Below are positions 26,720 to 37,184 of a stretch of DNA of 64,000 bases, piece after piece (the first letter of the stretch is position 1; each line of letters starts with the position of its first letter). This DNA comes from Pseudomonas sp. Root562 (GTDB lineage: Bacteria > Pseudomonadota > Gammaproteobacteria > Pseudomonadales > Pseudomonadaceae): contig NZ_LMGK01000001.1 of the NCBI RefSeq assembly GCF_001427125.1, positions 526,525 through 590,524 of the forward strand, in the 5' to 3' direction. The notes under the pieces are model-generated. The model was not told where the DNA came from and searched no databases. It saw only the letters and a list, made by a program, of their open reading frames with translations. Position numbers and translations under genes: made by a program.

Positions 26720-28078
26720 TTAGTGCTTCTCGCCGGCCAGCTTGTGTTCGAGGTAGTGAATGTTCACGCCCCCTTTGCAGAAGCCTTCGTCGCGGGTCAG
26801 GTCGCGGTGCAGCGGGATGTTGGTCTTGATCCCGTCGACCACGATTTCGTCCAGCGCATTGCGCATGCGCGCCATGGCTTCGTCACGGGTTGCACCGTAA
26901 GTGATCAGCTTGCCGATCAACGAATCGTAGTTTGGCGGTACGGCATAACCACTGTACAGGTGCGAGTCGACGCGAACGCCGTTGCCGCCTGGTGCGTGGA
27001 AATGCTTGACCGTGCCCGGGCTCGGCATGAAGGTTTTCGGATCTTCGGCGTTGATCCGGCACTCCAGCGCGTGACCGCGGATGACCACGTCATCCTGGGT
27101 GAACGACAGCTTGTTGCCGGCGGCGATGCTGAGCATCTCCTTGACGATGTCGATACCGGTGACCATTTCCGAAACCGGGTGCTCTACCTGGACACGAGTG
27201 TTCATCTCGATGAAGTAGAAGCGGCCGTTCTCGTACAGGAACTCGAAAGTGCCCGCACCCCGGTAACCGATGTCGATGCACGCCTTGACGCAGCGAGCGA
27301 AAACTTCCTGGCGAGCCTTCTCGTCGATGCCCGGTGCCGGCGCTTCTTCGAGAACTTTCTGGTGACGACGTTGCAGCGAGCAATCGCGGTCGCCCAGATG
27401 GATGGCGTTGCCCTGGCCGTCGGAAAGCACCTGGACTTCCACGTGACGCGGGTTGGTCAGGAACTTTTCCAGATAGACCATCGGGTTGCCGAACGCCGCG
27501 CCTGCTTCGGAGCGGGTCAGTTTGGCCGAGGAAATCAGGTCTTCTTCTTTATGCACAACGCGCATGCCGCGACCACCACCGCCGCCAGCGGCCTTGATGA
27601 TCACCGGATAACCGACTTCGCGACCAATGCGCAGAGCGGTTTCTTCGTCTTCCGGCAGCGGGCCGTCAGAACCCGGAACGGTCGGTACACCGGCGGCGAT
27701 CATGGCGTGCTTGGCCGATACCTTGTCGCCCATCAGGCGAATGGTTTCGGCTTTCGGGCCAATGAACGCGAAGCCGGAGTTCTCGACCTGCTCGGCAAAG
27801 TCGGCGTTTTCCGCAAGGAAACCGTAGCCTGGGTGAATGGCGGTAGCGCCGGTCACTTCGGCCGCGGCAATGATTGCCGGAATGTGCAGGTAGGAGTGGG
27901 CGGCCGATGCCGGGCCGATGCAGACGGACTCGTCTGCCAGACCCAGGTGCATCAGTTCCTTGTCAGCCTTGGAGTAAACGGCGACGGTCTTGATGCCCAT
28001 CTCTTTGCAGGCGCGCAGGATCCGCAGGGCGATCTCACCGCGGTTGGCGATCAGAACTTTTTCCAACTTCGCAGTCAT
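26720..28078 (-). CDS. accC: Acetyl-CoA carboxylase, biotin carboxylase subunit
   Basis: 452 residues; it carboxylates the biotin of AccB with ATP and bicarbonate in the first step of fatty-acid synthesis. The N-terminal [20 protein letters not shown], the ATP-binding [14 protein letters not shown] loop and the catalytic [14 protein letters not shown] segment are all intact. I chose the ATG at 28078 (MTAKLEK). It lies 17 bp downstream of accB. Confidence 0.97.
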   Translation of the reverse strand: MTAKLEKVLIANRGEIALRILRACKEMGIKTVAVYSKADKELMHLGLADESVCIGPASAAHSYLHIPAIIAAAEVTGATAIHPGYGFLAENADFAEQVENSGFAFIGPKAETIRLMGDKVSAKHAMIAAGVPTVPGSDGPLPEDEETALRIGREVGYPVIIKAAGGGGGRGMRVVHKEEDLISSAKLTRSEAGAAFGNPMVYLEKFLTNPRHVEVQVLSDGQGNAIHLGDRDCSLQRRHQKVLEEAPAPGIDEKARQEVFARCVKACIDIGYRGAGTFEFLYENGRFYFIEMNTRVQVEHPVSEMVTGIDIVKEMLSIAAGNKLSFTQDDVVIRGHALECRINAEDPKTFMPSPGTVKHFHAPGGNGVRVDSHLYSGYAVPPNYDSLIGKLITYGATRDEAMARMRNALDEIVVDGIKTNIPLHRDLTRDEGFCKGGVNIHYLEHKLAGEKH

Positions 28079-28095
28079 CAAAGGCTCTCCGCGGT

Positions 28096-28563
28096 TCAAA
28101 CGATGGTGAACAGCGGTTGGTCGTACTCAACCGGCTGGCCGTCTTCGACGAGGATGGATTCGATCACACCGCTGGTTTCAGCTTCGATGTGGTTCATCAT
28201 CTTCATGGCTTCAACGATGCACAGGGTGTCGCCTTTCTTCACGGTCTGGCCGACTTCAACGAAGGACGGCGAGGTTGGCGAAGACTTGCGATAGAACGTA
28301 CCGACCATTGGCGAACGGGCAACGGTGCCGTTCAACGCTGGTGCGGCAGGCGCTGCAGGTGCGGCGGCAGCGGCAGCCGGAGCGGCGGCAGCGACAGGCG
28401 CGGCAGCCGGAGCTGGCATTGGCGCAGGAGCGTAGTACTGCTGAGCCGGGGTCTTGCTGTGACGGCTGATGCGTACGGACTCTTCGCCTTCCTTGATCTC
28501 GAGCTCGTCGATGCCGGACTCTTCCAGCAATTCGATCAGTTTCTTAACTTTACGGATATCCAT
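28096..28563 (-). CDS. accB: Acetyl-CoA carboxylase, biotin carboxyl carrier protein
   Basis: 155 residues. The biotinylated lysine is K121 in VEAMKMMN, 35 residues from the end as in all AccB. An N-terminal helical domain ([20 protein letters not shown]) is joined through a long Ala/Pro linker (about residues 45-80) to the biotinyl domain. Placed between aroQ and accC. Confidence 0.97.
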   Translation of the reverse strand: MDIRKVKKLIELLEESGIDELEIKEGEESVRISRHSKTPAQQYYAPAPMPAPAAAPVAAAAPAAAAAAPAAPAAPALNGTVARSPMVGTFYRKSSPTSPSFVEVGQTVKKGDTLCIVEAMKMMNHIEAETSGVIESILVEDGQPVEYDQPLFTIV

Positions 28564-28587
28564 GAATCATCAACTCCCAAGGGTCGG

Positions 28588-29043
28588 TCAGGGGCGTATA
28601 GCTTGTTGTTCAAGCTGCTCTAATGCAGCCTCCAAGGCCAGTCGATAACCGCTGGCGCCAAGGCCGCAGATCACTCCTACCGCTACGTCGGAGAAGTAAG
28701 AGTGATGGCGGAAAGGTTCGCGTTTGTGCACGTTGGACAAATGCACTTCGATGAATGGGATGCTCACCGCCAGCAGCGCGTCACGTAATGCGACACTTGT
28801 ATGCGTAAAAGCTGCCGGGTTGATCAAAATGAAGTCCACACCTTCGCTGCGAGCGGCGTGGATGCGGTCGATCAATTCGTACTCGGCATTGCTTTGCAGG
28901 TGCAGCAAATGGTGGCCGGCTTCACGGGCACGGCGTTCCAGGTCCTGGTTGATCTGGGCCAGCGTCGTGGCGCCATAGGTGCCCGGTTCACGGGTGCCGA
29001 GCAGGTTCAGGTTGGGTCCGTGCAGAACGAGTAGCGTCGCCAT
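28588..29043 (-). CDS. aroQ: 3-dehydroquinate dehydratase, type II
   Basis: 151 residues; third step of the shikimate pathway. The N-terminus [20 protein letters not shown] holds the catalytic Tyr and Arg, and [16 protein letters not shown] and [19 protein letters not shown] complete the family motifs. It heads the aroQ-accB-accC operon. The gap 29044-29175 holds its promoter region; I could not define boxes. Confidence 0.96.
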   Translation of the reverse strand: MATLLVLHGPNLNLLGTREPGTYGATTLAQINQDLERRAREAGHHLLHLQSNAEYELIDRIHAARSEGVDFILINPAAFTHTSVALRDALLAVSIPFIEVHLSNVHKREPFRHHSYFSDVAVGVICGLGASGYRLALEAALEQLEQQAIRP

Positions 29044-29175
29044 CGGCGGTTCCTTTGTTATCCGTGTGCAATTGTCAGAACTCGGCGACTATGCCGCAAA
29101 GCCTTTGTGACTGTCCAGTTCTCTGCAATAGCCAGCACGATGACCGATGTTTGCGCGAAATATATGACTGCTTGC

Positions 29176-30921
29176 TTAAATCCGGTCATTCGCCCTGGCA
29201 ACACGTTCGGCGAAGTCCCGCGCATTGATCTCGCCGATCACCCGCACATCGACACGTTCGACGCCGTCCTTGCCGAAAAACATCAAGGCAGGGGGGCCGA
29301 ACAGTTGGTAGCGATCGAGCAGGGCGCGTTGTTCGGCGTTGCTCTGGGTGATATCGAAGCGGACCAGCCTGTAACCCTTGAGGCGTTCGATGACGATGGA
29401 GTCGTTCAGTACCTCCCGTTCGATCACTTTGCAACTGATGCACCAGTCGGCGTACCAGTCGAGCAGCAGCGCAGTGTTGGCTGAGCGGGCTTGGGCGAGC
29501 ACACGGTCGAGTTCAGCCGGGGTGTCTACGGTTTGCCAGGCACTGGTTTCCTGGGTTGGCGCGTTGCTGGCAATGGTGCGCGACTGGCCGATGGGGTTGA
29601 ACGGGTCGCTCTGGCCGCTGAATGCGCCGAACCAGCAGGCCAGCGCGTAAAACAGCAGGAACATCCCGAATAGCTGGCCCAGGCGTTTTCGCGGTGGTTT
29701 GTAGACGAATTCCAGTGCGCCGAGGAACAAGCCGACACCCGCGGCCAACAGGCCGATCAGCAGCAGCGTAACCTGTCCCGGCAAAACCCGGCTGAGCAAG
29801 CCGATCGCCAGTCCCAGCAACAACACGCCAATCGCATTTTTCACGTAGATCAGCCACGGGCCGCTTTTTGGCAGCCACGCCGCGCCGCCGGTGGCCACCA
29901 ATAACAGTGGCGCGCCCATGCCCAGGCCGAGCATGAACAGTTTCAGTCCACCGCCCAAGGCATCGCCGCTGGCGCTGATGTACAGCAACGCACCGGCCAA
30001 GGGTGCCGATACGCAGGGCGAAACCAGCAGGCTGGAAACCACGCCCAGCACTGCCGCGCCCCACAGCGAGCCGCCTTCGGTGCGACCAGCAATGCGGTCG
30101 AGCCGGCTGCTGATGGCATGCGGCAACTTCAGCTCGAACACCCCGAACATCGCCAGGGCAAACACTGCGAAAAACGTCGCGAATGGTACCAGCACCCAGG
30201 CCGATTGCAGGCGCGCCTGGAGATTGAGTTGCGCACCGAACATCCCCATCAAGGCGCCGAGCAGGGCAAAACACGCCGCCATCGGCAGCACATACGCCAG
30301 CGACAGGTTGAAACCGCGCCAGCCGCCGACCTGTCCGCGCAACACCACGCCGGACAGGATCGGCAGCATCGGCAGCACGCAGGGGGTGAACGTCAGGCCC
30401 AGACCGGCGAGGAAAAACAGCGCCAGTTCGCGCCAGCTCCAGCTATACGGCACGCTCACGCTGTTGCCGGCGTTGATACTCAGGCGCTCGGTTTCCGGTG
30501 GATAACACAGGCCCTTGTCGGCGCAGCCCTGATAAGTCACCACCAAGGTAAAGGCGCGCTGATCGGAGCGCGGCAGTTCTACATCGAGAATGCCGTGGTA
30601 GACCTCGACATCGCCAAAGTACTCGTCGTGCTTCTTTTGGCCGTCGGGCAATTGCGCTGCCCCGAGGGTGACATCGCCCGGTTCTGCGCGAAACTGGAAG
30701 CGGTGACGGTAGAGGTAATAGCCTTCGGTGGCGACGAAACGCAGTTTGATCGATTGCGACGTGCTTTCTACCAGGCTCAACTGAAAAGCTTCGCGTACCG
30801 GCAGGAAGTCGGCGCTGTTGTTGATCGAGCCCAGGGTAGAACTGGGACGGCTCTCCAACAGGCCGGTGGCGGCGGCCGGCAGGGCGAGCACGAATAAAAG
30901 CAGGCAGAGCAAACGGCGCAT
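29176..30921 (-). CDS. dsbD: Thiol:disulfide interchange protein DsbD
   Basis: 581 residues; it carries electrons from cytoplasmic thioredoxin to periplasmic DsbC/DsbE. A signal peptide (CLLLFVLALPAAATG) leads to the N-terminal domain with its cysteines in YQGCADKGLCYPPE. The membrane domain of eight helices has the paired Cys in FTPCVLPMLP and VSPCVSAPLAG. The C-terminal thioredoxin-like domain has DWYADWCISCKV with C494 and C497. All three redox pairs are present. I chose the ATG at 30921; the longer frame lies in REP sequence. In P. aeruginosa the gene is also called dipZ. Confidence 0.95.
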   Translation of the reverse strand: MRRLLCLLLFVLALPAAATGLLESRPSSTLGSINNSADFLPVREAFQLSLVESTSQSIKLRFVATEGYYLYRHRFQFRAEPGDVTLGAAQLPDGQKKHDEYFGDVEVYHGILDVELPRSDQRAFTLVVTYQGCADKGLCYPPETERLSINAGNSVSVPYSWSWRELALFFLAGLGLTFTPCVLPMLPILSGVVLRGQVGGWRGFNLSLAYVLPMAACFALLGALMGMFGAQLNLQARLQSAWVLVPFATFFAVFALAMFGVFELKLPHAISSRLDRIAGRTEGGSLWGAAVLGVVSSLLVSPCVSAPLAGALLYISASGDALGGGLKLFMLGLGMGAPLLLVATGGAAWLPKSGPWLIYVKNAIGVLLLGLAIGLLSRVLPGQVTLLLIGLLAAGVGLFLGALEFVYKPPRKRLGQLFGMFLLFYALACWFGAFSGQSDPFNPIGQSRTIASNAPTQETSAWQTVDTPAELDRVLAQARSANTALLLDWYADWCISCKVIEREVLNDSIVIERLKGYRLVRFDITQSNAEQRALLDRYQLFGPPALMFFGKDGVERVDVRVIGEINARDFAERVARANDRI

Positions 30922-31009
30922 GACAATCTCGCGTATCGGAATTGGGGGGATGATAGCGGACGTCGTGCGGATGTGCAGTGCGGGTAGTGATGGGGTGACT
31001 GGTCCGACG

Positions 31010-31172
31010 TCATCGCTGGCAAGCCAGCTCCCACAAGTTTTGCAGGTATCCACAAGATCTATAAGCACCCTCAACCCTGTGGGAGCTGGCAAGCCAACAC
31101 CCACGAGTATCAAGGTTGTCCACAAGATCTATAAGCACCCTCAATCCTGTGGGAGCTGGCTTGCCAGCGATG
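31010..31172. repeat. Three REP units with an internal 70-bp tandem duplication
   Basis: REP units occur near 31013-31034, 31076-31095 and 31146-31170. The stretch TCCACAAGATCTATAAGCAC plus the following REP half is present twice, at 31049 and 31119, exactly 70 bp apart with one base difference over about 42 bp. The block fills the dsbD-chemoreceptor gap. Confidence 0.85.
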
Positions 31173-31180
31173 GCGGCTTA

Positions 31181-33127
31181 TCAGACGCGGAAGGCCTGAA
31201 CGGCGGTATGCAGGCGCCCACCCAGCACCAGCAAATTTTCCCCTTGCTCGCGCCCTTCGCCAATGCGCAGCAAGTTATCCCCGCCCAACTGATGAATCCG
31301 CTCGCTGTGGTCGCGAATCTCACTGACGGCGCCGCTCTGCTGGGCGGTGACATCGGCGATGCGCACTGCGGTGTCAGAGATGGTCTGGATCGCCCCGACG
31401 ATTTTATCCAGCGCGCCATCGGCCGCCTGGGCCTGGTTGGCGGTGGCTTCGGCGTGTTCGACCTGGGCGCGCATGCCTTCGACCGACTGGCGCGCGGCGG
31501 TTTGCAGACCGGCGATCAAGGTCTGGATTTCGGCGGTGGCACCAGCAGTGCGTTGCGCCAGTGAGCGAACTTCTTCAGCCACCACGGCAAAGCCGCGACC
31601 CATTTCCCCGGCGCGTGCCGCTTCAATGGCCGCATTCAGCGCCAGCAGATTGGTCTGGTCGGCAATCGAGCGAATCACCGTCAGCACCCCGCCGATGGTC
31701 GCGGACTCTTCGGCCAGATGTTCGATCATCTGTGCATTGCCCTGCACTTCGTCCACCAGCGCATGCAGGCCTGTCAGGCTCAGGCCAATGACTTGCTGCC
31801 CGTGCTCCACCGCCAGGCCCGCATGCCGACTGGCTTCGGCAGCCTGGCTGGCATCGCCGGCGACTTGCTGAATGGTCGCTTCCAGTTCGCCGAGGGAATC
31901 GCGGATCAATGCGGTGTCCCCCGCCTGGTGCTCGGCACCGCTGTGCAGGTCGTTGCTCAATTCGGCGAGGGTCCGGCTGCTGCCGGCGACCTGTTCGGCG
32001 TTAAGGCGAATGGTCCCCACCAGCGCCACCAGATAGGCGCGCAAGCGATTGAGCGACGCTTCGATGTCATGCAATTCGCGGTTGGTCTTGCCCAGTTGGA
32101 TGTCCTGGCTGAAATCCCCTTCGGCCCAGGTCGACAGCGCCGGAGCGAGGTTGGTCAGGGTCCGGGCGAGTTTGCGTTGCAGGCTGTCGATCAGCAGCGC
32201 GATCAGCAAAATCAAACCGATCATCACGCCTTGCATCAGTCGGACTTCGCCCTGGATTTGCCCGTGCTGGGCGCGGACCACCGGTTCCAGCCCGGCGATG
32301 GCGTGTTGCACATCGGCGATTTTAAGATGAGTCGCGGTACTGAGATCGGCGCGTTTCTGGATCTGCTCGCGGGTCCGAGCCAGCTCCGCCGGGTAACGGG
32401 TTAGCAGGCTATTGAGTTCACGCTTGTAGCCAACGCCGGCATCCTCGGCTGCAGCTTTCTCGGTGCTCTCCAGGCCCATCATCGAGGCGAAATTATCGGT
32501 GTTCGATTCGCTGCTGGCTGCCACGCCCAGCAAGGGCAGGGCGTCCAGCAGAGCGGCCTGGGTGCGGATGTGGGTGACTTCGCGCTCGACATCGGCGGCC
32601 AGTTCGCTGCGGCCGCTGCTGACCAGTTTGTCCCGGGCCAGCGACAATTTACCCAAATGCTGCGATGCAGTGAGCAATGGCGTCAGGTACGCCGCGTTGG
32701 CGCTGGCGTACTGACTGAGCTGGTCGAGGCTGGCAGCCAATTCCCGCTCGGCTTGCAGCAGCAGGGCCTGCGGATCTCCGGCGAGCTTGCCCGCGGCCAG
32801 CAGATCGGTTTTGCTGAAGTCACTCAGGTTGGACAGGCTAGGGCGCAGGCTTTCGGCCAGCGCCGGTGGCAATTCGCCGAGTTCTGTTTGCAGGGCATCA
32901 ATGGCCTGGGTGGCGTTGCTCAAGCGCAGGGCATCGCCGCTGGCGAGGTAATCCTCGATGTTGCGCGCCACATCGTTCTGAAACTGCTGAGACAAACCCA
33001 GGTAACGCTCCATTAATAGGTACGGGCGTTCAAGGGCTTTTTGCGACCACCACAGCGTCGCGCCAAGGGCTACGCACACGGCGACTAAAAGGAGGGTGTT
33101 GAGATTGGTCAGCAGCTTCAGGCGCAT
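31181..33127 (-). CDS. ctpL: Methyl-accepting chemotaxis protein, CtpL-like
   Basis: 648 residues. One helix at the N-terminus ([19 protein letters not shown]), a long helical periplasmic sensor (about 30-285), a second helix ([13 protein letters not shown]), a HAMP-like region and the cytoplasmic signalling domain with [20 protein letters not shown]. The sensor appears all-helical and about 250 residues long. In P. aeruginosa the receptor at this locus is CtpL, used in phosphate chemotaxis; the match rests on its position between dsbD and gcbA. An in-frame GTG just before the ATG at 33127 is an alternative start. No C-terminal CheR pentapeptide is seen. Confidence 0.85.
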   Translation of the reverse strand: MRLKLLTNLNTLLLVAVCVALGATLWWSQKALERPYLLMERYLGLSQQFQNDVARNIEDYLASGDALRLSNATQAIDALQTELGELPPALAESLRPSLSNLSDFSKTDLLAAGKLAGDPQALLLQAERELAASLDQLSQYASANAAYLTPLLTASQHLGKLSLARDKLVSSGRSELAADVEREVTHIRTQAALLDALPLLGVAASSESNTDNFASMMGLESTEKAAAEDAGVGYKRELNSLLTRYPAELARTREQIQKRADLSTATHLKIADVQHAIAGLEPVVRAQHGQIQGEVRLMQGVMIGLILLIALLIDSLQRKLARTLTNLAPALSTWAEGDFSQDIQLGKTNRELHDIEASLNRLRAYLVALVGTIRLNAEQVAGSSRTLAELSNDLHSGAEHQAGDTALIRDSLGELEATIQQVAGDASQAAEASRHAGLAVEHGQQVIGLSLTGLHALVDEVQGNAQMIEHLAEESATIGGVLTVIRSIADQTNLLALNAAIEAARAGEMGRGFAVVAEEVRSLAQRTAGATAEIQTLIAGLQTAARQSVEGMRAQVEHAEATANQAQAADGALDKIVGAIQTISDTAVRIADVTAQQSGAVSEIRDHSERIHQLGGDNLLRIGEGREQGENLLVLGGRLHTAVQAFRV

Positions 33128-33179
33128 CACGGACTACCAACGGCAGAAATGGTAAGCGCCTGAAGTTATTGCGTTTCTG

Positions 33180-34850
33180 TTACAGGGTTATGACCGAAGG
33201 GGTCAATTGTGATGAAAAAGTGGCACTTTGCTTTGACGTCCCCGCCGCCTGGACACGGTTGCGCCCGGCACCTTTGGCACGATAGAGCGCCTCATCCGCC
33301 TGGCTGGCCATGGACAGGCTGTCGGAGGTTTCACACAACTCCACCACCCCGGCGCTGAACGTGCACCACAAATCCTGGGGTTGAGCCGGATAGTGAATTT
33401 CGGCAAAGCGCTGGCGGATTTCATCGAGGACCTTGTAGGCCGCCTCAAGGTCGGTGTCCGGCATGACAATGGCGAACTCTTCACCGCCGTAGCGGCCAAT
33501 GAAGTCAGTCTTGCGCAAGCGCTGCTTGAGGAACAACGCCAGGCTCTTGATCACCCGGTCGCCCATGGGGTGGCCGTGGCTGTCGTTGACGCGCTTGAAG
33601 TGGTCGATGTCGAGCATGGCGAAGCTCAGCGGCTTGTTCTCGCGGCGAGAGCGGAACGAACAGTCTTCGAGCAATTGCAGGATGTGGGTGTGGTTGTACA
33701 GGCCGGTGAGGCTGTCGCGGACCATGCGAGCCTTGAGGTTGCGCGCCCGCGCCGCGCGATTGCGCACGGTGGTGATCAAGTGCCGGGGTTTGATCGGCTT
33801 GGTCAGGAAGTCGTCGCCGCCTTCACTCATGGCGTCGAGCTGCTTGTCCAGATCGTCTTCGGCGGACAGGTAAATGATCGGCACGCTGACATAACGGTCG
33901 TTGTGACGGATCACCTTGGCCAGTTCCGTACCGGTGCAGGCCGGCATGTACATGTCGAGGATGATCAGGTCCGGCTGGAAGTCCGCCAGTTCGGCCATGG
34001 CCTGGATCGGCTCGATCAGCGTCCGGGTGACAATCCCGGCGCTGTTGAGCAAGCGCTCGGTGTGCAGGGCCTGGGCACGGGAGTCGTCGATGATCAGCAC
34101 TTTATAGGGTTCGTACTGGGCAACGCAGGTCAGGACTTCGATTTTCTCCAGCAGGCTCGACGCTTCGAGCGTGCCGGTGAGGAACTCCTGACCACCGGCA
34201 CGCACGGCGGCGAGTCGGGTCGGGGTATCGGTTTCGTGCAGGCTGAAGAACAACAGCGGCAATTGATGATCGAGGCCTTCCTGGGCTTCGGCGGCCAGCT
34301 TCAGGCCGATGCCGGGGCCACTGAAGTCCACGTCCATGACAATTGCTGCCGGCAGACGCTCGACCATCGACGAGCGAAACGCAGCTACGCTGTCCAGGGA
34401 CTGAGCGCTGAGCCCGAAAAACTCCAGTTGCTTGGCCAGGCGTTCGGCGCGGTCGTGATCCTGCAGCATGACGTAGATCGGCTTGCGCAGGGGCGGCAGG
34501 AACGTCTGGTCGAGTTGGTCGCCATGGCGCAGGCCAGTGCGGGACAGGCGCTGCATCAAGCGGTTGAGGTCAGTGATCAGGCCACTGCTCAAGCGTCCGC
34601 GATTGGCATCGACGGCTTCCAGTGACTGAGTGATTTGGCGAGCCAGGTGCGTGTGTTCCGGCTGTTCGAAACGCTCGGCGAAGCGCAGCAGGCGCAGATT
34701 GGCCTCGCTCAGCTCCGACAGATCGGTGCTTGACCACTCGCTGCGTTGCAGGCGCTGCCATATCTCAAGAATCTGACGTGCCTGATGAATTACCCGCTGG
34801 GCAAAGTGGTGCTTGAGGCGCTCGCGGCTGGGATCTTCTGGCTCGGTCAT
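33180..34850 (-). CDS. gcbA: Diguanylate cyclase response regulator GcbA
   Basis: 556 residues. An N-terminal helical, HPt-like region (1-120) is followed by a degenerate receiver (about 125-245), a full receiver (about 252-370, acceptor in LIILDMYMPACTG) and a GGDEF domain. GGEEF is at residues 455-459, with the inhibitory RxxD site RKTD at 446-449. It should therefore make cyclic-di-GMP with product feedback. GcbA promotes early attachment in P. fluorescens and is PA4843 in P. aeruginosa; position and layout match. Confidence 0.9.
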   Translation of the reverse strand: MTEPEDPSRERLKHHFAQRVIHQARQILEIWQRLQRSEWSSTDLSELSEANLRLLRFAERFEQPEHTHLARQITQSLEAVDANRGRLSSGLITDLNRLMQRLSRTGLRHGDQLDQTFLPPLRKPIYVMLQDHDRAERLAKQLEFFGLSAQSLDSVAAFRSSMVERLPAAIVMDVDFSGPGIGLKLAAEAQEGLDHQLPLLFFSLHETDTPTRLAAVRAGGQEFLTGTLEASSLLEKIEVLTCVAQYEPYKVLIIDDSRAQALHTERLLNSAGIVTRTLIEPIQAMAELADFQPDLIILDMYMPACTGTELAKVIRHNDRYVSVPIIYLSAEDDLDKQLDAMSEGGDDFLTKPIKPRHLITTVRNRAARARNLKARMVRDSLTGLYNHTHILQLLEDCSFRSRRENKPLSFAMLDIDHFKRVNDSHGHPMGDRVIKSLALFLKQRLRKTDFIGRYGGEEFAIVMPDTDLEAAYKVLDEIRQRFAEIHYPAQPQDLWCTFSAGVVELCETSDSLSMASQADEALYRAKGAGRNRVQAAGTSKQSATFSSQLTPSVITL

Positions 34851-35311
34851 ATCCTGACTACTAGTTAGGGGGCACGCTGAGGTCGAGTGGTGGCTCTATG
34901 CTAGCACCACTTTGCGATGACATGAGTGCTGTACGTCAATAATCTGCAACGCGGACGCATTCAGTTTCTGACTGATTGGTCGTAAATCGGCTGTTGGTTT
35001 TTGCGAAGGGCGCGCCGACCGGGGCTTATACGGCGTTTGTGATGAAATGTCCGGGCGTTTCGAGCTGCCGATCAGACTTGAATGCGAGTTGTTTCCAGGT
35101 GGCTGAAGATGAGCCGATACGCTGTTTTTTTGCGGGTATGGGCTAGGGGATTCCCCTATGGGCAGCGTCAGCGAAGCGGTCGTGATGATCGCTGCGGTTA
35201 CGCGGGACGTTTAATTTTCGTCATCACGCCAACGGCGGGTGCCGGGCAAAGGCACGTTGTTGTATGGTTGTGGTCGAACCGTTGAACTCAAGTGATTGAA
35301 AGGATATCGCC
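34851..35311. other. 461-bp divergent intergenic region
   Basis: This gap separates gcbA (minus) from the DUF2333 gene (plus) and must hold both promoters. I see no repeat, RNA gene or convincing ORF. A short palindrome GGGGATTCCCC near 35147 is the only local symmetry noticed. Confidence 0.6.
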
Positions 35312-36379
35312 ATGCTGGACTGGAAAAACCGCGCGGGCAGTGCGCCTGAACGTGCCGCCGAGCCCAAGTCGGCCACCCGCAGTTATCTGGGCGGCCTGCT
35401 GTTCAGCCGCGCGCTGGCCACGCTGATCGGTCTCTACCTGCTGGTGGCGATTGCTTTGGGATGGTACTGGAGCCAGGAGCCTGCGCTGTTTCCTGTGCAG
35501 CAGACTGCGCAAATGGCGGCCGAAAAAGAAGGCAAGCAAATGGTGGTCGGTTACACCACGGTCGAAACCCTCAAGACCGTTGCCGGTACGTTGCTGACCA
35601 AGCAGGGCGGCTATATCTCCAACGACCGCTTTCCGCCAGGCCTGTGGATGGACAACATGCCGAGCTGGGAATATGGCGTGCTGGTACAGGTTCGCGACCT
35701 GAGCCGTGCGTTGCGCAAAGATTTCGCCCGCTCGCAGTCGCAGTCCGCCGAAGACGCTGATCTGGCCAAGGCCGAGCCGCGTTTCAACTTCGACAACAAG
35801 AGCTGGGTGCTGCCATCCAGTGAGTCCGAGTACCAGGAAGGCATCAATTCCCTGAGCCGTTATCAGGCGCGCCTGTCCGATCCGAACCAGAAGAGCGCGC
35901 TGTTCTATGCCCGCGCCGACAACCTGAACAACTGGCTGGGCGACGTCGGTACGCGTCTGGGTTCGCTGTCGCAACGACTGTCGGCCAGTGTTGGTCGGGT
36001 CAAGCTCAACACCGCGTTGAAAACCGAGGTCGTGGTACCGGGTGTGGCGCCGCAAGTCGACGAAGAAATCGTCGAAACCCCATGGCTGCAGATCGACAAC
36101 GTGTTCTACGAAGCGCGGGGCCAGGCTTGGGCCTTGTCGCATTTGCTGCGCGCCATCGAAGTCGATTTCGCCGATGTCCTGGCCAAGAAGAACGCCACGG
36201 TCAGCGTGCGCCAGATCATTCGTGAGCTGGAAGCGTCGCAGGAAGCCGTGTGGAGTCCGATGATCCTCAATGGCAGCGGCTTCGGCGTTTTGGCCAACCA
36301 CTCGCTGGTCATGGCCAACTACATTTCCCGGGCCAACGCGGCAGTGATCGATTTGCGTCAACTGCTCAATCAGGGCTGA
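35312..36379 (+). CDS. DUF2333 family membrane protein
   Basis: 355 residues with an AAAGGA ribosome site. One N-terminal helix (ATLIGLYLLVAIALGWYW, residues 30-50) anchors a long soluble, largely helical domain. The family is conserved in Pseudomonas at this place (PA4842 position) and has no known function. It lies 3 bp upstream of the Nudix gene, so the two form an operon. Confidence 0.88.
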   Translation: MLDWKNRAGSAPERAAEPKSATRSYLGGLLFSRALATLIGLYLLVAIALGWYWSQEPALFPVQQTAQMAAEKEGKQMVVGYTTVETLKTVAGTLLTKQGGYISNDRFPPGLWMDNMPSWEYGVLVQVRDLSRALRKDFARSQSQSAEDADLAKAEPRFNFDNKSWVLPSSESEYQEGINSLSRYQARLSDPNQKSALFYARADNLNNWLGDVGTRLGSLSQRLSASVGRVKLNTALKTEVVVPGVAPQVDEEIVETPWLQIDNVFYEARGQAWALSHLLRAIEVDFADVLAKKNATVSVRQIIRELEASQEAVWSPMILNGSGFGVLANHSLVMANYISRANAAVIDLRQLLNQG

Positions 36380-36382
36380 GTC

Positions 36383-36952
36383 ATGGCCGACAGTTCCATC
36401 GATAACCTGCGGGAGGCTGCCCACCGGGCGGCTTCGGATGCCGAACAGATCGCCTGGGTCGACGAACAGGACAACCTGCTCGGCGCCCTGGTCCGTTCCG
36501 ATTTGCGTGAGCGAGGGCTGATCGGTCGCGGCACTTACATCATGTTGTTCAACTCCGCGGGTGAGCTTTGCGTGCATCGGCGCACACTCAGCAAGGCAAT
36601 CTATCCTGGTTTCTGGGACGTGGCGGCGGGCGGCATGGTGCTGGCGACGGAAACCTACGCCGAGTCGGCGGCGCGGGAACTGGAAGAAGAATTGGGCGTG
36701 CGTGGTGTGGAACTGACCGCCCATGACCACTTTTTCTTCGAAGACACCGGCAATCGCCTGTGGTGCTCGGCGTTTTCCGCGGTGTGGGATGGCCCGTTGG
36801 TCCTGCAACCGGAAGAGGTGCTGGAAGCGCGTTTTATCCCCATCGAACAGGTCATGCAGGAAATCGAGCAAAAGCCTTACTGCCCGGACTCTTTGGCCGC
36901 GTTGAAGCGCTATCTGCGGTCACGCGGCGAAGACGTCGCAAAAGAGGCATAA
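36383..36952 (+). CDS. Nudix hydrolase, YfcD-like
   Basis: 189 residues. The Nudix box GMVLATETYAESAARELEEE plus LGV matches G-x5-E-x7-REUxEExGU exactly, so it binds metal and hydrolyses a nucleoside diphosphate-linked compound. The N-terminal part (EQIAWVDEQDNLLGALVRSD) and the substrate-side segment LCVHRRTLSKAIYPGFWDV resemble the IPP isomerase/YfcD branch. Substrate unknown. Short spacing to the DUF2333 gene. Confidence 0.9.
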   Translation: MADSSIDNLREAAHRAASDAEQIAWVDEQDNLLGALVRSDLRERGLIGRGTYIMLFNSAGELCVHRRTLSKAIYPGFWDVAAGGMVLATETYAESAARELEEELGVRGVELTAHDHFFFEDTGNRLWCSAFSAVWDGPLVLQPEEVLEARFIPIEQVMQEIEQKPYCPDSLAALKRYLRSRGEDVAKEA

Positions 36953-36957
36953 AATTG

Positions 36958-36990
36958 GCGCCGATTGGCTCTTAGCAATCGGCGTTTTTG
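36958..36990 (+). terminator. Rho-independent terminator after the Nudix gene
   Basis: CGCCGATTG / CAATCGGCG with a short loop, followed by TTTTT. It starts a few bases after the stop codon. A possible promoter for the next gene overlaps it: TTAGCA (36972) and TACACT (36995) spaced 17 bp. Confidence 0.8.
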
Positions 36991-37184
36991 CCGTTACACT
37001 GCGCGACCTTTTTAAGCTGAACCGGTATTGGTTGTTGCTGTTCTGTTGGAGCGAGCCTGCAGAGGACACGCCAACGACAGAGTCTGCCGGTTCAGTAGCG
37101 CTGCCCCTGCCTGAGTGGGGCTTCGCGGTCGATAGCCCTTCCCGAGTGCTGCGACCAGTCTTTGTCCTCCCAAGAGGATTGCCG

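Noticed and set aside
35082..35285. A 67-residue frame upstream of the DUF2333 gene
   Set aside because: No ribosome site, composition unlike a protein, and it ends at the leader of the real gene.
35288..36871. A 527-residue frame on the minus strand across the DUF2333 and Nudix genes
   Set aside because: Mirror of two well-supported genes with good starts; high-GC codon bias keeps the opposite frame open.
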